64,000 bases of DNA from Scenedesmus sp. ARA3 (Eukaryota > Chlorophyta > Chlorophyceae > Sphaeropleales > Scenedesmaceae), in assembly GCA_004335835.1 (NCBI GenBank), contig RWJK01000774.1, positions 1 to 64,000 of the forward strand. The letters are read 5' to 3'. The translations under genes and the position numbers were made by a program. Of the stretch, positions 23,401 through 36,995 are shown piece by piece. The first letter of the stretch is position 1, and every line of letters starts with the position of its first letter. Below the pieces are notes generated by a model, which was given only the letters and a program-made list of their open reading frames with translations, was not told the origin of the DNA and ran no database searches.

Positions 23401-26400
23401 ACCAACTGCAGGACCACAAGGAGCAGCAGCAGATTGCCACAGCAGCAAAACAGGTGGACCCTCACCTTGGCATCCTGAAGCGCCTCGCGCTGCTGGCTTC
23501 TTGCGCGCTGCAGCTTGAGCTTGCGGTGTGTTGCTGTAAGCCGCACAACAAGGTCCCTGTTCTCTGCTGCCAGCATCGCCTCGCGCCCTGCTGCAGCAGC
23601 TACGCCACGAGCTGGCCGTGTGCCAGCTGCAGTTGCCACTGTGGCACCCTCGGGAGCGCTACCACCGCTGCTTGTGGTGCTGCAGGCAGGCAACTGGGCA
23701 CCTGGAAGGGACTCCAGCTCAGATGAGCGCCTGCAAGCACAAGCCAGCAAAAACAGAGCAAAGAACATTGCACAGTCGTTGATATATACATCCACAACAG
23801 ATAGCACAGTCAGCAGCGTACATAACAGGCTAGTCGACAACCTGTCCCACTGGGTGGTACCATCACAAGCTCAGCAGCTTTCATGGCGTGCGCACCTGCT
23901 GTGCAGCTGCAGCCGCAGCTGCCGCGCTTGCTGCTGCATCTCAGCAGCTGCTGCAAGCGCCTCTTGCAGCTCCTTCTTGCTCTGCGCCAGCTGCTGTGCC
24001 ATGCTGGCCAGCTCATCCTGCTGCCCTGCAAATGGAGAACCTGCAAGCACAAGCTGCTGTATCGAGGCCTGCGGGCTCAGCTGCTGCGATGGCATGCTCA
24101 CAACATCAGCTGCAGCACCAGCTGTGCTGCTGCGAGGTGTGAGCTGCTGCTCGCCCTGCTGTTGCTCAGGGAGCTGCTCCCGAAGCTGCTGCGCCTTCTG
24201 CAGCAGAGATGCCTTGTCTTCCTGCAGGGATTGCACCAGCTGCTTCTGAGATGCCAGCTCCTGCAAGTTGAAACGCAGCAATTGCAGGCAGCAGGTTCAG
24301 AGAAAAAGCCCCAGCCAAGCACAACACACCGCCACTGATCCTGCAGCACACACACTCCATTAGCTCCTTTCACAGGGGCGTTGCATAGCAGGATCTGCAT
24401 CGTTGATTTGCTGCATGTACTGCTACCCAGCAGTTCACACACGGCTACCAACACCGCAAGCTCACCTTTGCTAGCGCTGTTGCGCGTCGCTGTGCGCGCT
24501 GCAGCTTGTCCGTGGACTCTAGCAGCGCCTGCTGTGCAGCAGCCCTGGCAGCCTCAGCCTCCAAGAGCTGCTGCTGCAGCACTGCCAGCCTGTCCTGCAG
24601 CCCTGGCAGTTGTGCCAGCTCAGCCTTGGAGGAGGCCTGCAGCTGCAGCGCCTGCAGGATAATACGCATGTGCAGCATGCAGCATCAAATGTCAGTGCAT
24701 GCGAGCCAACACACTTGATGTGTCATGCAGACGCAGATGCCTGGTTCAAGCATGATGCACCTTGACTCTGGCTCATGCTGCCACATACATTGTTCCCTTG
24801 AGGCAGAGCATTGCAAGTCACAAACACTTGGAACTTGCGTATGTTGTTGCTGCGCTGCTCGCATGCGTGATGCCGCACCTCTTGGAGCTCTTTCTGCAGC
24901 TGCTGCACCCGGCCTGCCCACTGGCCCTCCAGTGCAACTGACACACCAGCAGCCTCTTGCTGCGCTGCCTCACACTGCTGCTGCGCTACATGCAGCTGCT
25001 GCTGCAGCTCAGCAACCTGCTGCCTCAGCTGCTGGTTGGCTGCATGCTGCTGCTGTAGCTGCTCCTCAGCTACTTGTGTGCGCGCGGAGAGCTGGCGTGT
25101 GAGAGCACCAATGCTGCTAGCTGGCTGCGCAGGGCTAGCTGGTGCAGCGCTGGCTGCTGCTGCTGCACTGATGTTGGTGCTGCTCTCAGCAGCAGCTGCG
25201 CCGCTGCTGGCGAATGACAGCTGCTGCTGCAGCTGCTCAAGCTCGCTCGTTGTCGCATCTTGCTGCTGCTGCAGCTGCATACACTGCTGCCGACTGCTGT
25301 CCAGTTGCGCCTGCAGCTGCACCAGCTGCTGCTCTGCCTCCTGCTGCTGCTTGGTCTTATCCTCCAGCTGCCTCTTCACATCACCCAGAAGAGCCTGCAG
25401 CTCTGCTGCCTGGTCAATCTCTGCTGCAAGCTGCTGCTTCAGCCGTGAAGCCTCATCCGCTGCAGCCTGTGCTTTTGCGCTTGACTGTTGCGCCTCAACA
25501 CTGTGCTGCTGTACCTCCTTTGCTGCATCCTCCAGCTTCTGCTGCATCGCCTCAACATCACTCTCTGCTGAAGCCCTGGCAGCAGCAGCTTCCTCTACAG
25601 CAGCCTTTGCAGCTGCCAGATCAGCTTGCAAAGCACACACAGCAACCTGCTCTTGCTGCAGTGCTGCACTCGCAGCTGCATCAGCAGCTTCTAGCTGCTG
25701 CACCCGCTGCTCAAGTGCTGCAGCCTTCGCTTCAGCTTCCTGCAGCTGCTTGCGCAGCTCATCACCAGCCGCTCTGCTGCGTGCTAGCTGCTCATGCTCG
25801 GCTCCCAATGCCGCATCACTGACCTGTGCAGCAACATCTGCTGCCGCAGCTGCCTGCTCATCTGCTTGCAGCACCAGCTCCCGTAGCCGTGCTGCATCCT
25901 CCTGTGCGGAAGCAGCAGATGCACGCGCTGCCTCTAGCTGCTTGCAGGATTCCGCATGCTGCTGCTGCACCTGCTCTAGCTTTGCCAGCCTGTCAACTGC
26001 CTGCTTCTGGCTCGCCTGCAGCTCTTCCTGCAAGTCCTGCAAGGCGTGGGAGGCCTCAGCTGCTGCTACTGCAGCTGCTTCCTGTGCTGCAGCAAGCTCG
26101 TCTGCTGCAGCTGCCTTTGCAAGCTGCAGCTCCTGCTGCTTGCCATCTAGCAGCTCCTGAAGCACCTGACTCTCCTGCTGGGCGTCACCCAGCTGCTGCT
26201 GCAGGCATGCGAGCTGCTGCTGCAGTTGCTCAATAGTGTGTTGCTGCTGCTGAAGCTGCTGGTTTGCTGCTAACCGCTGCTGTTCTACTGCCTGCTGGGC
26301 ATGCTTCTGCTGTTGGGATTCGTTGGCTTTGTCATCTGTTGCTTGGTGCTGCTCCTCGTCCTGTTCTTGTTGGTGTGCCTGGGCTGCAGCTGCTGCTGCC

Positions 26401-28148
26401 GCAACCTGCTGCTGCAAAGCCTGCTCCACTTCCTGCAGCTCCTGCTGCTTAGTGGCCAGCTGCTGCAGTGCAGATGTCAACTCCAGCTTCGATTGCATCA
26501 GCTCTAGCTGCGACTGACTAGCCTGCCGCAGCGCATCATGTAGCTGTGTGCGAGCTAGCGCCAGCTCCTTCTGAAGCTGCTCGGCCTGCTGCTGCGTTGC
26601 TGCTGAGATCTCTGCTATCGCAGAGTGGCTGCTGCTCTCCGCAGACACTGCAGCTGACTCGAGCTCCTTCTCTAGCTGCTGCAGCCTGCTATGCTGGTAG
26701 CCATCCATTGTTTGCAGCCTCTGCTGGTGGCCGCTGCTGCTGCTGCCCGACTGCGATGGATCACTGTCAGCAGACGCAGCAGCAGCGGCAGCTTTGGCAG
26801 CAGACGCGCTCACAGCCACAAGCTCAGCCAGCTGTGCCCTCAGCTTATCTGTTTCCAACCTCTCCTGCTGTAGCTGCACCTCCAGCTCTGCCACATGCTG
26901 GCTGCCCGCTGCAGCACTGCTGGCCTCAGCAGATAGCTGCTGCAGCTGAGACTGCTCTGCTGGCTGAGCTGTTTGGCCCTGCTCCAGCAGCAGTATGGCC
27001 TGCTGCAGCTGAGTCACCTTTTGATCCATGCTGGACTTCTCCTCAATCCATGCTGCTTCAAGCTCCTCTAGCAGCTGCAGCTGTTGGTCGCTTTCAGCCA
27101 GCTGCTGCTCCGCTTCGCCCAGCTGCTGCTGCAGCTGCTGCACCTGCTGCTGCAGGCCCTCCGCCTGCTGCGCCTGCTGCGTGTTTTGCTGCTGCAGCTG
27201 CTGCAGCTCGTTGTGTGCATCTGCCAGCTGCTGCTGCAGCTGCTGCGCCTCCTGCAGGACACAGCCAGCATGAACAGCAGTACAGCAGTTGGCAAAAGGA
27301 AGGCCAGACCCAGCACATGCTGCTTCCATGTTACAATAAGCTTGATGCCAATTGGTTGGAGTGATGCAGGACTTCACTCCGGCTCTCCAAGCTGCTTCCA
27401 GCAAGTACATGTCAGGAAGCAAAGCAGAGGAGGCACTCAGCCAGCACAGCCAGCCCAGCAGCTCACCTGAGTTGCTCGAGAGAGCTGCAGCTGAGTGGCC
27501 ACCAGCTGCTGTGCAGCAGCAGCATCATCACCCCGTCCCTGCTGGCCAGCAGAAACATCAGCCAGCTGGTGCAGCAGCTCATCCTTATCCCTCAAAGCCT
27601 CTGCCAGCGCAGCACGCAGCTCCTGAATACGCTGCTGTTTCGCATCGGCAGCAGAAGCAGCAGCTGCTGCAGCGCCAACGGCATCAGCCGCCCCTGTGAG
27701 GGACCCGCTGCTTGCGCGTGCCTGTGCAGCGATGCTGCTGCCTCCAATGCTGCCCCAGAATGGCAGCGGCGCAGTGGGCGCATCAATGTCTGCTGCAGCT
27801 GATGATAGTGCAAGCGTGAGCTCTTGAATGCGTTGGAGTTTAGGATCAAATCCACGACCCTGCAAGCCCTGGCCAATGCCCAGATCCAGTGCCAATGCAG
27901 GTGCCACTGCTCCTGTCACGCTGCTGCGGTTGGGCTGCACACCATGCCTTGCTGCTGCTGCTGCTGGGCCGGGTGTACCAGTAGGAGTAGAGACAGTTGA
28001 TGCTGCGCTGGCAGCGTCAGTCAATGCTGCAGCCAGTGCAGCACGCAGCTCCATGATGCGCTGCACTTTTGGATCTGCCTCATCATGCTGCTGACCAGCC
28101 CCAGGAGCAGCAATGGCAGCTGCAAGGCTCTCACACACCCTCACAGGC

Positions 28149-28183
<35 letters not shown>

Positions 28184-31100
28184 AGGCGCTGCGGGTGCTG
28201 CCGCCTGCAGCATCTGCTGCAGCTGCTGCGCGAGTGCTGCTGCTGCCAGCTGCCCCTGCGCTGCTTCTGCAATGGCTGTCTTCTGCAGCAGGCTGCTTTG
28301 GAGTGCTGCTGCCTGCTGCTGTGCCTCTTGCATGGCAGTGGTGGCCTGGCGCAACTGCTGCCTGCACTCAGCCAACTCCTCTGACATCTGCTGCACCTGC
28401 AGTACATTGGCATCAGACCAGGTTGTCAGTGCCTTGTGACTTGCAAGAGCCGTATAAACTACAGGTATGACAGTGCGAATCGATACACGTGCAAGCATCA
28501 CATGTGGGCGCAGCCGCCACAGCAGGACACATGCATCATCATTTCTGGCTTGCTGCATTAAACACGCCATCGGACTGTAACGGCCCTTGTCCATTTGTAT
28601 GATTCAGCTCACCATCCGCACAAAGCATATTCTGGGCTGCACAGAGATCCATATGTATGTACTACGCAAAAACGCAACAAGCAGCTGGACAGCTGGCTGG
28701 CTCACCGTGCCCTCCAGCAAGCCCACAAACGACATTCTGAGCTGCTATCAGATACAACATACATACTGTCACAGTTACACACCGTCACACCACGCAGCTA
28801 AGCAGCCGGCTCACCGTGCCCTCCAGGCGCTGCCCCTCCTGCAGCAGCCTGCTGCTGGTCACCCTGCTGCCCCGCATGCCTGCCTCAGCTGATGCCAGCT
28901 GGCCCAGCAGCTCATGCTCATGCTGCTCAAAGGCAGCAAAGCGGGCCTTGAGCTGCTCCAGCTGCTTTTTGGAGGCGTCTGCTGCGTGCTGCGCTGCGTC
29001 CCTGCCGCTCTGTGCCGACTGCAAGCAGGCAGGGCAAAGCACAGAGAGGGCAGCAGGGTGTGGATTAGTTGAGCTTGTCAAAGCCGTGTTGGTGGGTTAT
29101 TCATGTGGCTGCCTGGTGCCAGCAGATAGGCACGGCAAGTCAACACGAGTCACAGCAGGAGAGAGAAATCAACAGCTCGAGGTGCAAGAATAACACAGCT
29201 GCATCAGGGGCGCCAAGAGCTGTCTGCGGCTGCACACTACTAGCATACTCAGCCAACCAGCATGCAATGCACATCTTCATCAGTCACCTCCTTATCAACA
29301 CACCAGCACATGCATCAGCTGCCAACCATACATACACCAACACCACCTCAAGAACACAGCAGCCCCACACACCTTCAGCTTCCCCTGCACCTCAGCCAGC
29401 TCAGCAGTCAGCCCTGCCACTTTCTCCTGCAGCTTCTTCCTCTCCAACCCAAGCCCACTGCAGCGCTCCTCAAGCTTTGGCAGTAGCGCCTCTGCCCTGC
29501 CCTGCTTGCATTCCAGCTCAGCACACTTTGCCTCTGCTGCTGCAAGCTTGGCTTGCGCTGCATCCCGCTCCTGCTGCATCTTGCGCAGCCGCGCACCGCC
29601 CCCTTGCAGCTGTTGCTGTGCTGCAGTGAGGCGCTGCTGCTGCTGCCGCGCTGCAGCTTTGAGCGACAGCAGGGACGTCAGCATAATGCGGCGCCGCGCA
29701 CGTACAATGCGCAGCATGCGGCCTGCGCGCTTGGCCTGCCGCAGCCTGTGGAAAACAGAAGCAGCAGGAGCAGCAGCAGCATGTCAACAGGCAGCAATGG
29801 TACGCTTGTAGCTGAGCACAATCACCTGAGCATGTGCTATGTTTCACTTCCACACTGTCACAGGAAATGGTCATACATGCTGAGCACCCCAGAACAGCAT
29901 GTGCACTGTTATAACAAACAACAGCCAGCAGCTGCACCCACCAAATGCCTCCCTGCAGGTTCAGCAGCTTGCTCTGCGCTGTCACACCACGCAGCTCCAG
30001 CTCAGCTGCCTGCGCAGCAGCCCGCTGCTGCTGCAGCTGCTGCTGCACCTGCTCCAGCTGCTGCACCTGTCCCTGCAGCTGCTGCACCTCTGCACTGCGC
30101 TCGCTCAGCAGCTGCATGGCATTTTGCAGCTGCTGCTGCAGCTGCCGCGCCAGCTGCTGCAGCGAGGCAACTTGCGCTGCAGACTGCTGCTCCTGCGCTG
30201 TGAGCCGCTCAGCTGCTGCCGCTGCTGCCTGTGCGGCTGTTTGCTGCGCCTCTTGCAGAGCTTGTTCCGCCTGCTGCTGCGCCTGCAGCGCTGCCTGCCT
30301 GGCTGCACTGAGTTGGGATGTCAGGTCGCCTTGCTCCCTCTGTGATGAGCCAAGCACCTGTGCAACAACAGCATGACACATGCTTCGGTGGTTCGCTGGC
30401 TGGCTGCTTTGCAGTGTTGTAAGCAGGGTTTAGGGGTTAGGAATATGCAAATGCAGATGCTGCCGAACATCACTTTGGCTGCACAGATTCCGATGATCAC
30501 GAGATCCCATGATTGTCAGAAGAATGCAGCACAGCACAAAACTCTCTGCGAATCATCAGTCACCAGGTACAGATGACTGCGCAGCACATGGCACTCACCA
30601 CATGCAGCTCTGACCGCAGTGCATCTGCCTGCTGCTGTAGGAGCTTCAGCTGCCCCTGCAGCTCCTGCACTTGCCGCTCTGCTGACTCCTTGGCGGAAAC
30701 AGCAACTGTCAGGTCAGCGCGCATCTGCTGCATTTGCTGACTCAGCGCTGCTGCTTCGCCAGCCTGCTGCGCTGCACCTGCAGCAGCTGCTGCAACAGCA
30801 GTGTGCAGCAGCTGCACACACTCCTGCAGCTGCTGCTTGGCTGCAGCAGCTGCTGCTGTGCATGATGCACCGGTGCGGGGTGAGGGCAGCGGGGTATGCT
30901 GCTGCGGTGTCTGGCTGCCTGGCTGCTTTGCTACAGATGCCATGTTGGCATGTACACTGGTTACTGTCGCCATGAGGTCACGCAGTGCTGCTTGCATTGA
31001 TGCCTGCAATATGGCATGGCAGCAGATGCCATGTTAGCACACAGCAACAAGCAGTCTGCTAATCTACACCAGCACAGGTGTGCACAATGAGGAAAATGCT

Positions 31101-34100
31101 TCTACAGGACTACATGGTGGCCACAGAATACACAGCACGTCATCTGCATTACATCGAATCATTTGAGACCGTGCCAGGAGCATTGCAGCAACACTTTATC
31201 CAATTCCAACAATTTGGTACACGCCTGCTCAGCCTGCTGCTGCTCTGTCACTGCCAGCAGAGCAGTCACAGTCAGCTGCGGCAGCTGCACCATGACTGGC
31301 ATAGCAGCCTCCATTGACTCCAGCGGTGCAGCATCCATCCTGGGCAGCCGCAGCAGCTCCTGTGAAAGCTGCTGGTGCAGCTGCCAGCACAGCTGCAGCT
31401 GCAGCGTCTGAGACTGCGAGACCGACAGGCGCAGCTGCTGCTGCGACTGCTGCTGGCAAGTGCGGGCAGCCTCCTCGGACGCTGCCTGGACCTGCAGGCG
31501 CACAGTTGCCACATCGCATGCATACAGCAGGTGAAACGTGTGTCGGTATACTCTGTCGTCCGAATGTCGGCGAGAAACAGAAGATTGCAGGTGCAAAACA
31601 AGCATGTTGGCCGTGTGCGACAACCATGATGCGCAGTGAAGTGTCATGCTAGCACAGCATTGCTGTTTCTCCAAGGGCTGTCAGCAATTGCTGCGCGACA
31701 CCACCATCACACCCACCTGCACCAGCATCTTGCGCAGCAGCGCCTGCGCCTGCTCAGCCACGCCACGAGCCAGTGATGCATCAGCACGCGCCTTGTCCAG
31801 ATGCTGCCTCAATCCTCGGACCTCATCCTTGAGCTGCTGCCGCGCAGACTCCTGCTGCTGCTGCTCCTGCTGCAGCTGCTGCTGGCTGGCGCTCATGGCT
31901 TGCTGTGCACTGAGCAGCTCGCGGCTCCAGGTAGCCTCCCGCACCTGCGGCAGCAGCGCAGCCGCCAGTGTGGACAGATGTTACAGCAAGTGCTGCAGTG
32001 TTCCATGATGGGGACTGCAGTAAATGCCGTGATAGCACATGGCTGAGCAAGTGCGAGGACTGACTGTGCAGGCCCGCCCCATCAGCAGGCAGCAGGCAAC
32101 TCCTAAGGCACTGTTAAGCTGCAGCAGCCAGCCGGCGCACAGCCAGGCAGACGAATCAACAACACAAACACACACTCTGCATGCGACGCATCTGCAGCTG
32201 TGGTGCGCGCAAACGGGTGCCAAATGCGGCTGCGGCTGCGCCTGCCAATGATATCCAAATCCTGCTAAATTCCCTGAGCTAAAGCCTCTGCTGGTGCTGC
32301 AAGCCGGGCCCACCTGCTTTGACTCCATGAGGTCACCCAGTGCTGCCCTGAGCTCCTTGATGCGCTCATCCTTGGCCTGCACGCAGCACAGCACGACAGA
32401 ACACAACGAGGTGTCACTAGCCTGCTTGCAAGCACTCGACTGTGATTCCCCTGTCAACAAAACATATCTTGAAGAGACCGGGCGGAGATGCTTCAAAGGT
32501 TGCAGCCAAGATAGGGTAGGGCCTGCATCACACCAGCAGTCGCACAGCTTGCAGACAAAATGACAAAATGACAAAACAAAACCCACCTCAGTGCTGCGAT
32601 GAGAGAAGCAGAAAAACCACTGCAGATATCGCATATAGGTGCCATTGGCGCCTTGCTGGCAGTGCATGTTGCAGGCAACTACACACGGCTTCACGCTTTC
32701 GCCAGGCACCCACCTCAGCACTGCTCTGGATGCTCTCCTGCCGCAGCTGCAGCTCCCGCACTTCAGCATCCGCCTGCTGCGCCTGCTGCTGCGCCAGCGC
32801 CAGCTGCTGCTCTGCTGCCCTTGTGGCTGCCAGCGCCGCGCCGCGCTGCTCGTCTGCCTGCTGCAGCTGCTGCCTGCAGTACTGCAGCTCCTGCCGGCAG
32901 CTGTCAAGCTCACGCTGCAGCTGCTCCGCTGCTGGCCCAGCCAGGCATGCGCCTGTGCTGGGGACCTGCGTGTCAATTGAACATCAGCCAGAGCACATTG
33001 GTGCTGTCAGTCATGCTGTTGAGCAGGTACATGTGGGCAGGTGTGGCATGTACGTGCAGCCGCCTGTTTGCTGGTTGATGTGGAACCCGCCATGCATAAA
33101 GCAGTACACAATCAGCACACAAGCGTTGAGCACTGCTGTTATCAGACCACAGGGCAAGGCAGCAAGCATTCGCGCACCTCCACAGCAGCCTGCTGGTGCT
33201 CAATCACGAGCTCCTGCTGCCGCCGCAGCTGCTGCAGCAGCTCAGCGTCCGTCAGCGCCGCAGTCAGCTGCTCGATCTCGTTTGTGGCAGCCTCTAGGGC
33301 CTGACCAGCAGCAGACAGCTTGCTGTCGGCCTCCTGCCGCTCTGCTGATAGCTGTGCCAGCTGCTGCTGCAGCTGGTGCACAGCAGAATGGGCCTCAGAC
33401 TGCACGGCGGCTTCTGCACGCTCATAGTTGATGGAGAGCATGTGCACCTGCAGCAGGTGAAAATGACAGCAGCAGCAGCAGCAGCAGGAGAGCAGGCTTG
33501 GCGACAACTTTGTGTCTGTTCAACCGCAGCATCCCACAGGTGCAGATGTAGCTTCACACAGCTTGATGCAGTTGGGGTTGCAAAAGCTACGGCTACGTCG
33601 CTGCCGCAGCAACAGCAGAAGTAGCAGCAGCAGCCACCTTCCCTTGCAGCCAGCGCTGGCACAACTTGCGCATGCCAAACATCACAAACAGCAGACCCAC
33701 CTGCGCCAGCAGCTCCCGCACCCGCCCTGCCACTGCTTCCGCATCCACAGCAGTCACCAGCTTGGCAGACAGCAGCCGTCCAGTCAGCGCCTCATACCCC
33801 TCGGCATCCAGGCTGAACCCTGTGACGGCTGAACCCTTGCCCTGCTGGTCTCCCTTGAACCCTAGCGCTGCCGCGAGGTTGTGAGGGCTTAGCGCGGAGT
33901 GCACGCCTAGGAGTGCATCGCGGATGGAGTTGGCAGTGGCGGCTGCAGCGTCAAGGGCTTGATGGGCGTCGAGCAGCTCGTGCTGCTGCACAGCTAGCTG
34001 CTGCTGCTGGAACTCCTGCAGGGTGGAATGCACGACAGATGCCAGTGAGCAGTGGTTCAACTGGTAGGGTTCTTTGTGTATCATTGAAGCAATTGCAGTG

Positions 34101-36952
34101 AGCTGCAGCGCAGCGTATGCTGCCCTACTGATGCAGCTGCCACGGCAGTGACAAGAACCACTCAACCGCATGCATACGTATGACCCGCACAAAATCGCGC
34201 ATGCTAGTCATAACACATACATACAACCGCAACACTGGGCATATGCAGAACATCAAGCATGACATGTTGACGCCCCCGCACCTGCAGCTGCGCTGCCACG
34301 CTCTTCTCGCGCGCCTCCAGGCGCTGGCCCATCATGCCGATCGCGTCACGCATCTGGCTGACTTCTGCTTCAGCCACCTCCAGCTTCGCCTCAAGTTCAC
34401 CTACAAAAGCACCGCACACAGCATGGCAGCATTAGCACCACAGCCAGCACATCAGGTCGATGACGTGGCCATGTACAGCAGCTGCCTCTGCCCCCTCCAG
34501 CTTCAAGTTCACCTGCAAACCCACGCAGACAGCACAACGCAGGGTTGATAAGGCACGGGTCTAGTAGTTGGCTAGGTGCAGCATCAAGAAGTTAGCAGCT
34601 TGAGCACCCTAGCTTAGCCACCTCCAGCTCACCTGTGCTTCATGTGAGCAATACGTAACAATGGGGTGTGTGGACACCTTTCAATGAATGGTGCACTGTG
34701 CACAGCACAGAGGAGTGCATGGCTAAGTACAGCATGAAAAGAAAGTGAAGCACACACAGGACGGCGCTGCAATTGGTACATCACAGCGCACCTTTTGCCC
34801 TCTCGGCAGCAGCCAGCTGTGCTGTGAGTGACGCCTTGTCAGCGGCAGCCTGCACTGCAGCGGCACGCCCCTGCTCCAGCTCCTTCTGAAGCTCAGCCAG
34901 CTGCGTGGTCACCTTGAGCTGCAATTCCTGCGTAACACACCAGTCAAAAATCACGAATACAAACAGTGTGTGCACGGCCTCCAACGGTGGAATGGAGTGG
35001 TGGTTGTCGCATGAGCGAGGCCAGAAGCAGCGCAAGTTGTTACACTATCAGTTGGAAGGCCGAAGCTCAGCAGGAAAGCAGCACTGACAGATCCTGAACA
35101 ACAGCAGGGCACCTCTATGCCCTCACCTGCTTCTGATTGACAGACTCCATCAGCCGCTGGCTGAGCTGCTGCTGCTCAGCTTCATGCTGCTGCTTCAGCG
35201 CTGCCACCTCTTCTCGCAGCTGCTGCATCTCCTCTAGCTGCTGCTGCGCCTGCTGCAGCTGCTGCGCGGCCTGCTGCAGCTGCTGGTGCAGCGCGCGCCG
35301 CCTCTGCTGCTCCTGCTGTACCAGGGACTGCTGCTGCGCGCGGAACTCGGCGACGTCCATGGCTGCTGCCCGCAGCTGCTGCCTCTCCTGCTCAAGCACC
35401 TGCGGACGCAGAACATGTTGCATGGCAGCATAAGTGTGTGTTAAAAAGGCCTGTGGACCTGCTGCAGAGCATGAACACATGCCTGCATAGCATGCTGGTA
35501 TGCTCTCAACCACCACAACTCACATCTGGCAAACATAGAATGACAAACAGTGAATGACAAGACCAGGCGCTTACGTCAACAGAGTGATTGCCTTCACATG
35601 CACGCAAGCAGGCTTTTGACATACTCTGCTAGTCCAGTGTCAGACAGCGGCTGATTGTGAGGCTAGCGTGGTGTGCCCTGCAGGCAAAAACAAAATAATG
35701 CATTATTGTGTGCATACGTTGGCACTCTGCCCCGCTCCCACCTGTTTGGCGTCCTCCATTTCTCCATCAGCAGCAGCCCGCACTTGCTGCAGCTGCTCCC
35801 TGTGCTTGGCAGATGCCGCAGACTGCTGCTGCAGCAGCTGCTGCACCTGCTGCTGCAGCTCCGCCACCAGCCGCTGCTGCTGCTGCAGCAGCTGCTGATC
35901 CTGGTGCCGCTGCTGCTGCTCGTGCTGCAGCTGCTGCTGCAGCCCATGCTGCTGCGGTACTGGCAGTGCTAAGGGAGCTGATGTGGCACCTTGCTGGTTG
36001 TAGCTTGTGCCTGCTGACACACCCATCTGCCCAGACACCTCGAGGCCAGTGCCAGACATGCGGCCAGAGTACAGCTGCTGGTTGCTGCTGCCAGCTATCA
36101 CTGCTGCACCTGAGGTAGCAGCAGCACCAGCACCAGACAGCCGGCTGCTGAACTGCCCAGAGTGCTCCACTGCAGGCAGCGCTGCCACAAGCTGCTGCTG
36201 CTGCTGCCGCTGCTCGTCGTGCGACATGCGGTACTCTGCACTGCTGCGCCTGGGCTGCTGCGGTGACTGTGGCTGCTGCTGCTGCTGCTGTTTGTAGCGC
36301 TGCTGCTGCGGCGACTGCGGCAGCTGCTGCTGCTGCGGCTGAGTGTGGTGGTGCTGCAGAGTAGAAGCAATAACAGACATGAGCAGCAAGCTTTTATCTA
36401 CTACATCAGCCAGTTGCCCTACATAACCATGCAACAGGCATGCTTGCATTGCACAAACAGGCGCATGTGCCCGGTCAAGCGCAGCACCCTAGGCCAGATG
36501 CCGCATGTCACCTGCAACTGCACCTGCAGCCAGTCATCGCTGTGCTGCGCATCTCACCCTCAAGTTACCAATCAAGGCATAATAGTAACAATAACAGCGT
36601 CCCACCTGTGCCCTGTTTCGTGCAAGCTCCAGCTCCATCATCGCTGTCTCAAGGCTGTAGCGCAAATCCGCCACGCTCTCAATCGTATCTGCATCCCCGC
36701 CTGCCCTGCCGCCATCATCAGCGGCAGACCCAGCATCCTGTACATGCCCGCCGGCAGCACCTGTCGTTATAACGTTATTGTTATAACCAGGTGCGGCCGC
36801 GCCGCCCCTGCTGCGGTTTGTGGAGGCAGCAGCCGCCTCAGCGCTATCTCTAGAGATCCAATCAGAGATGCGCTGCCACTTTTGGCGCTGATCTACAAGC
36901 GCCCTGCGTGCTGCAGGCACGTGCTGCTGGTCCTGCCATGCCACCTCATCGC

Positions 36953-36995
<43 letters not shown>

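Noticed and set aside
26546..27364. Plus-strand Ala/Pro/Cys-rich frames opposite the coiled-coil exons
   Set aside because: They are antisense shadows of CAG-rich coding sequence with no splice or motif support.
24723..27422. 899-residue frame taken as a whole protein with its own ATG
   Set aside because: Splice sites at 27251 and 24879 show it is one internal exon (791 codons) plus intron read-through at both ends.
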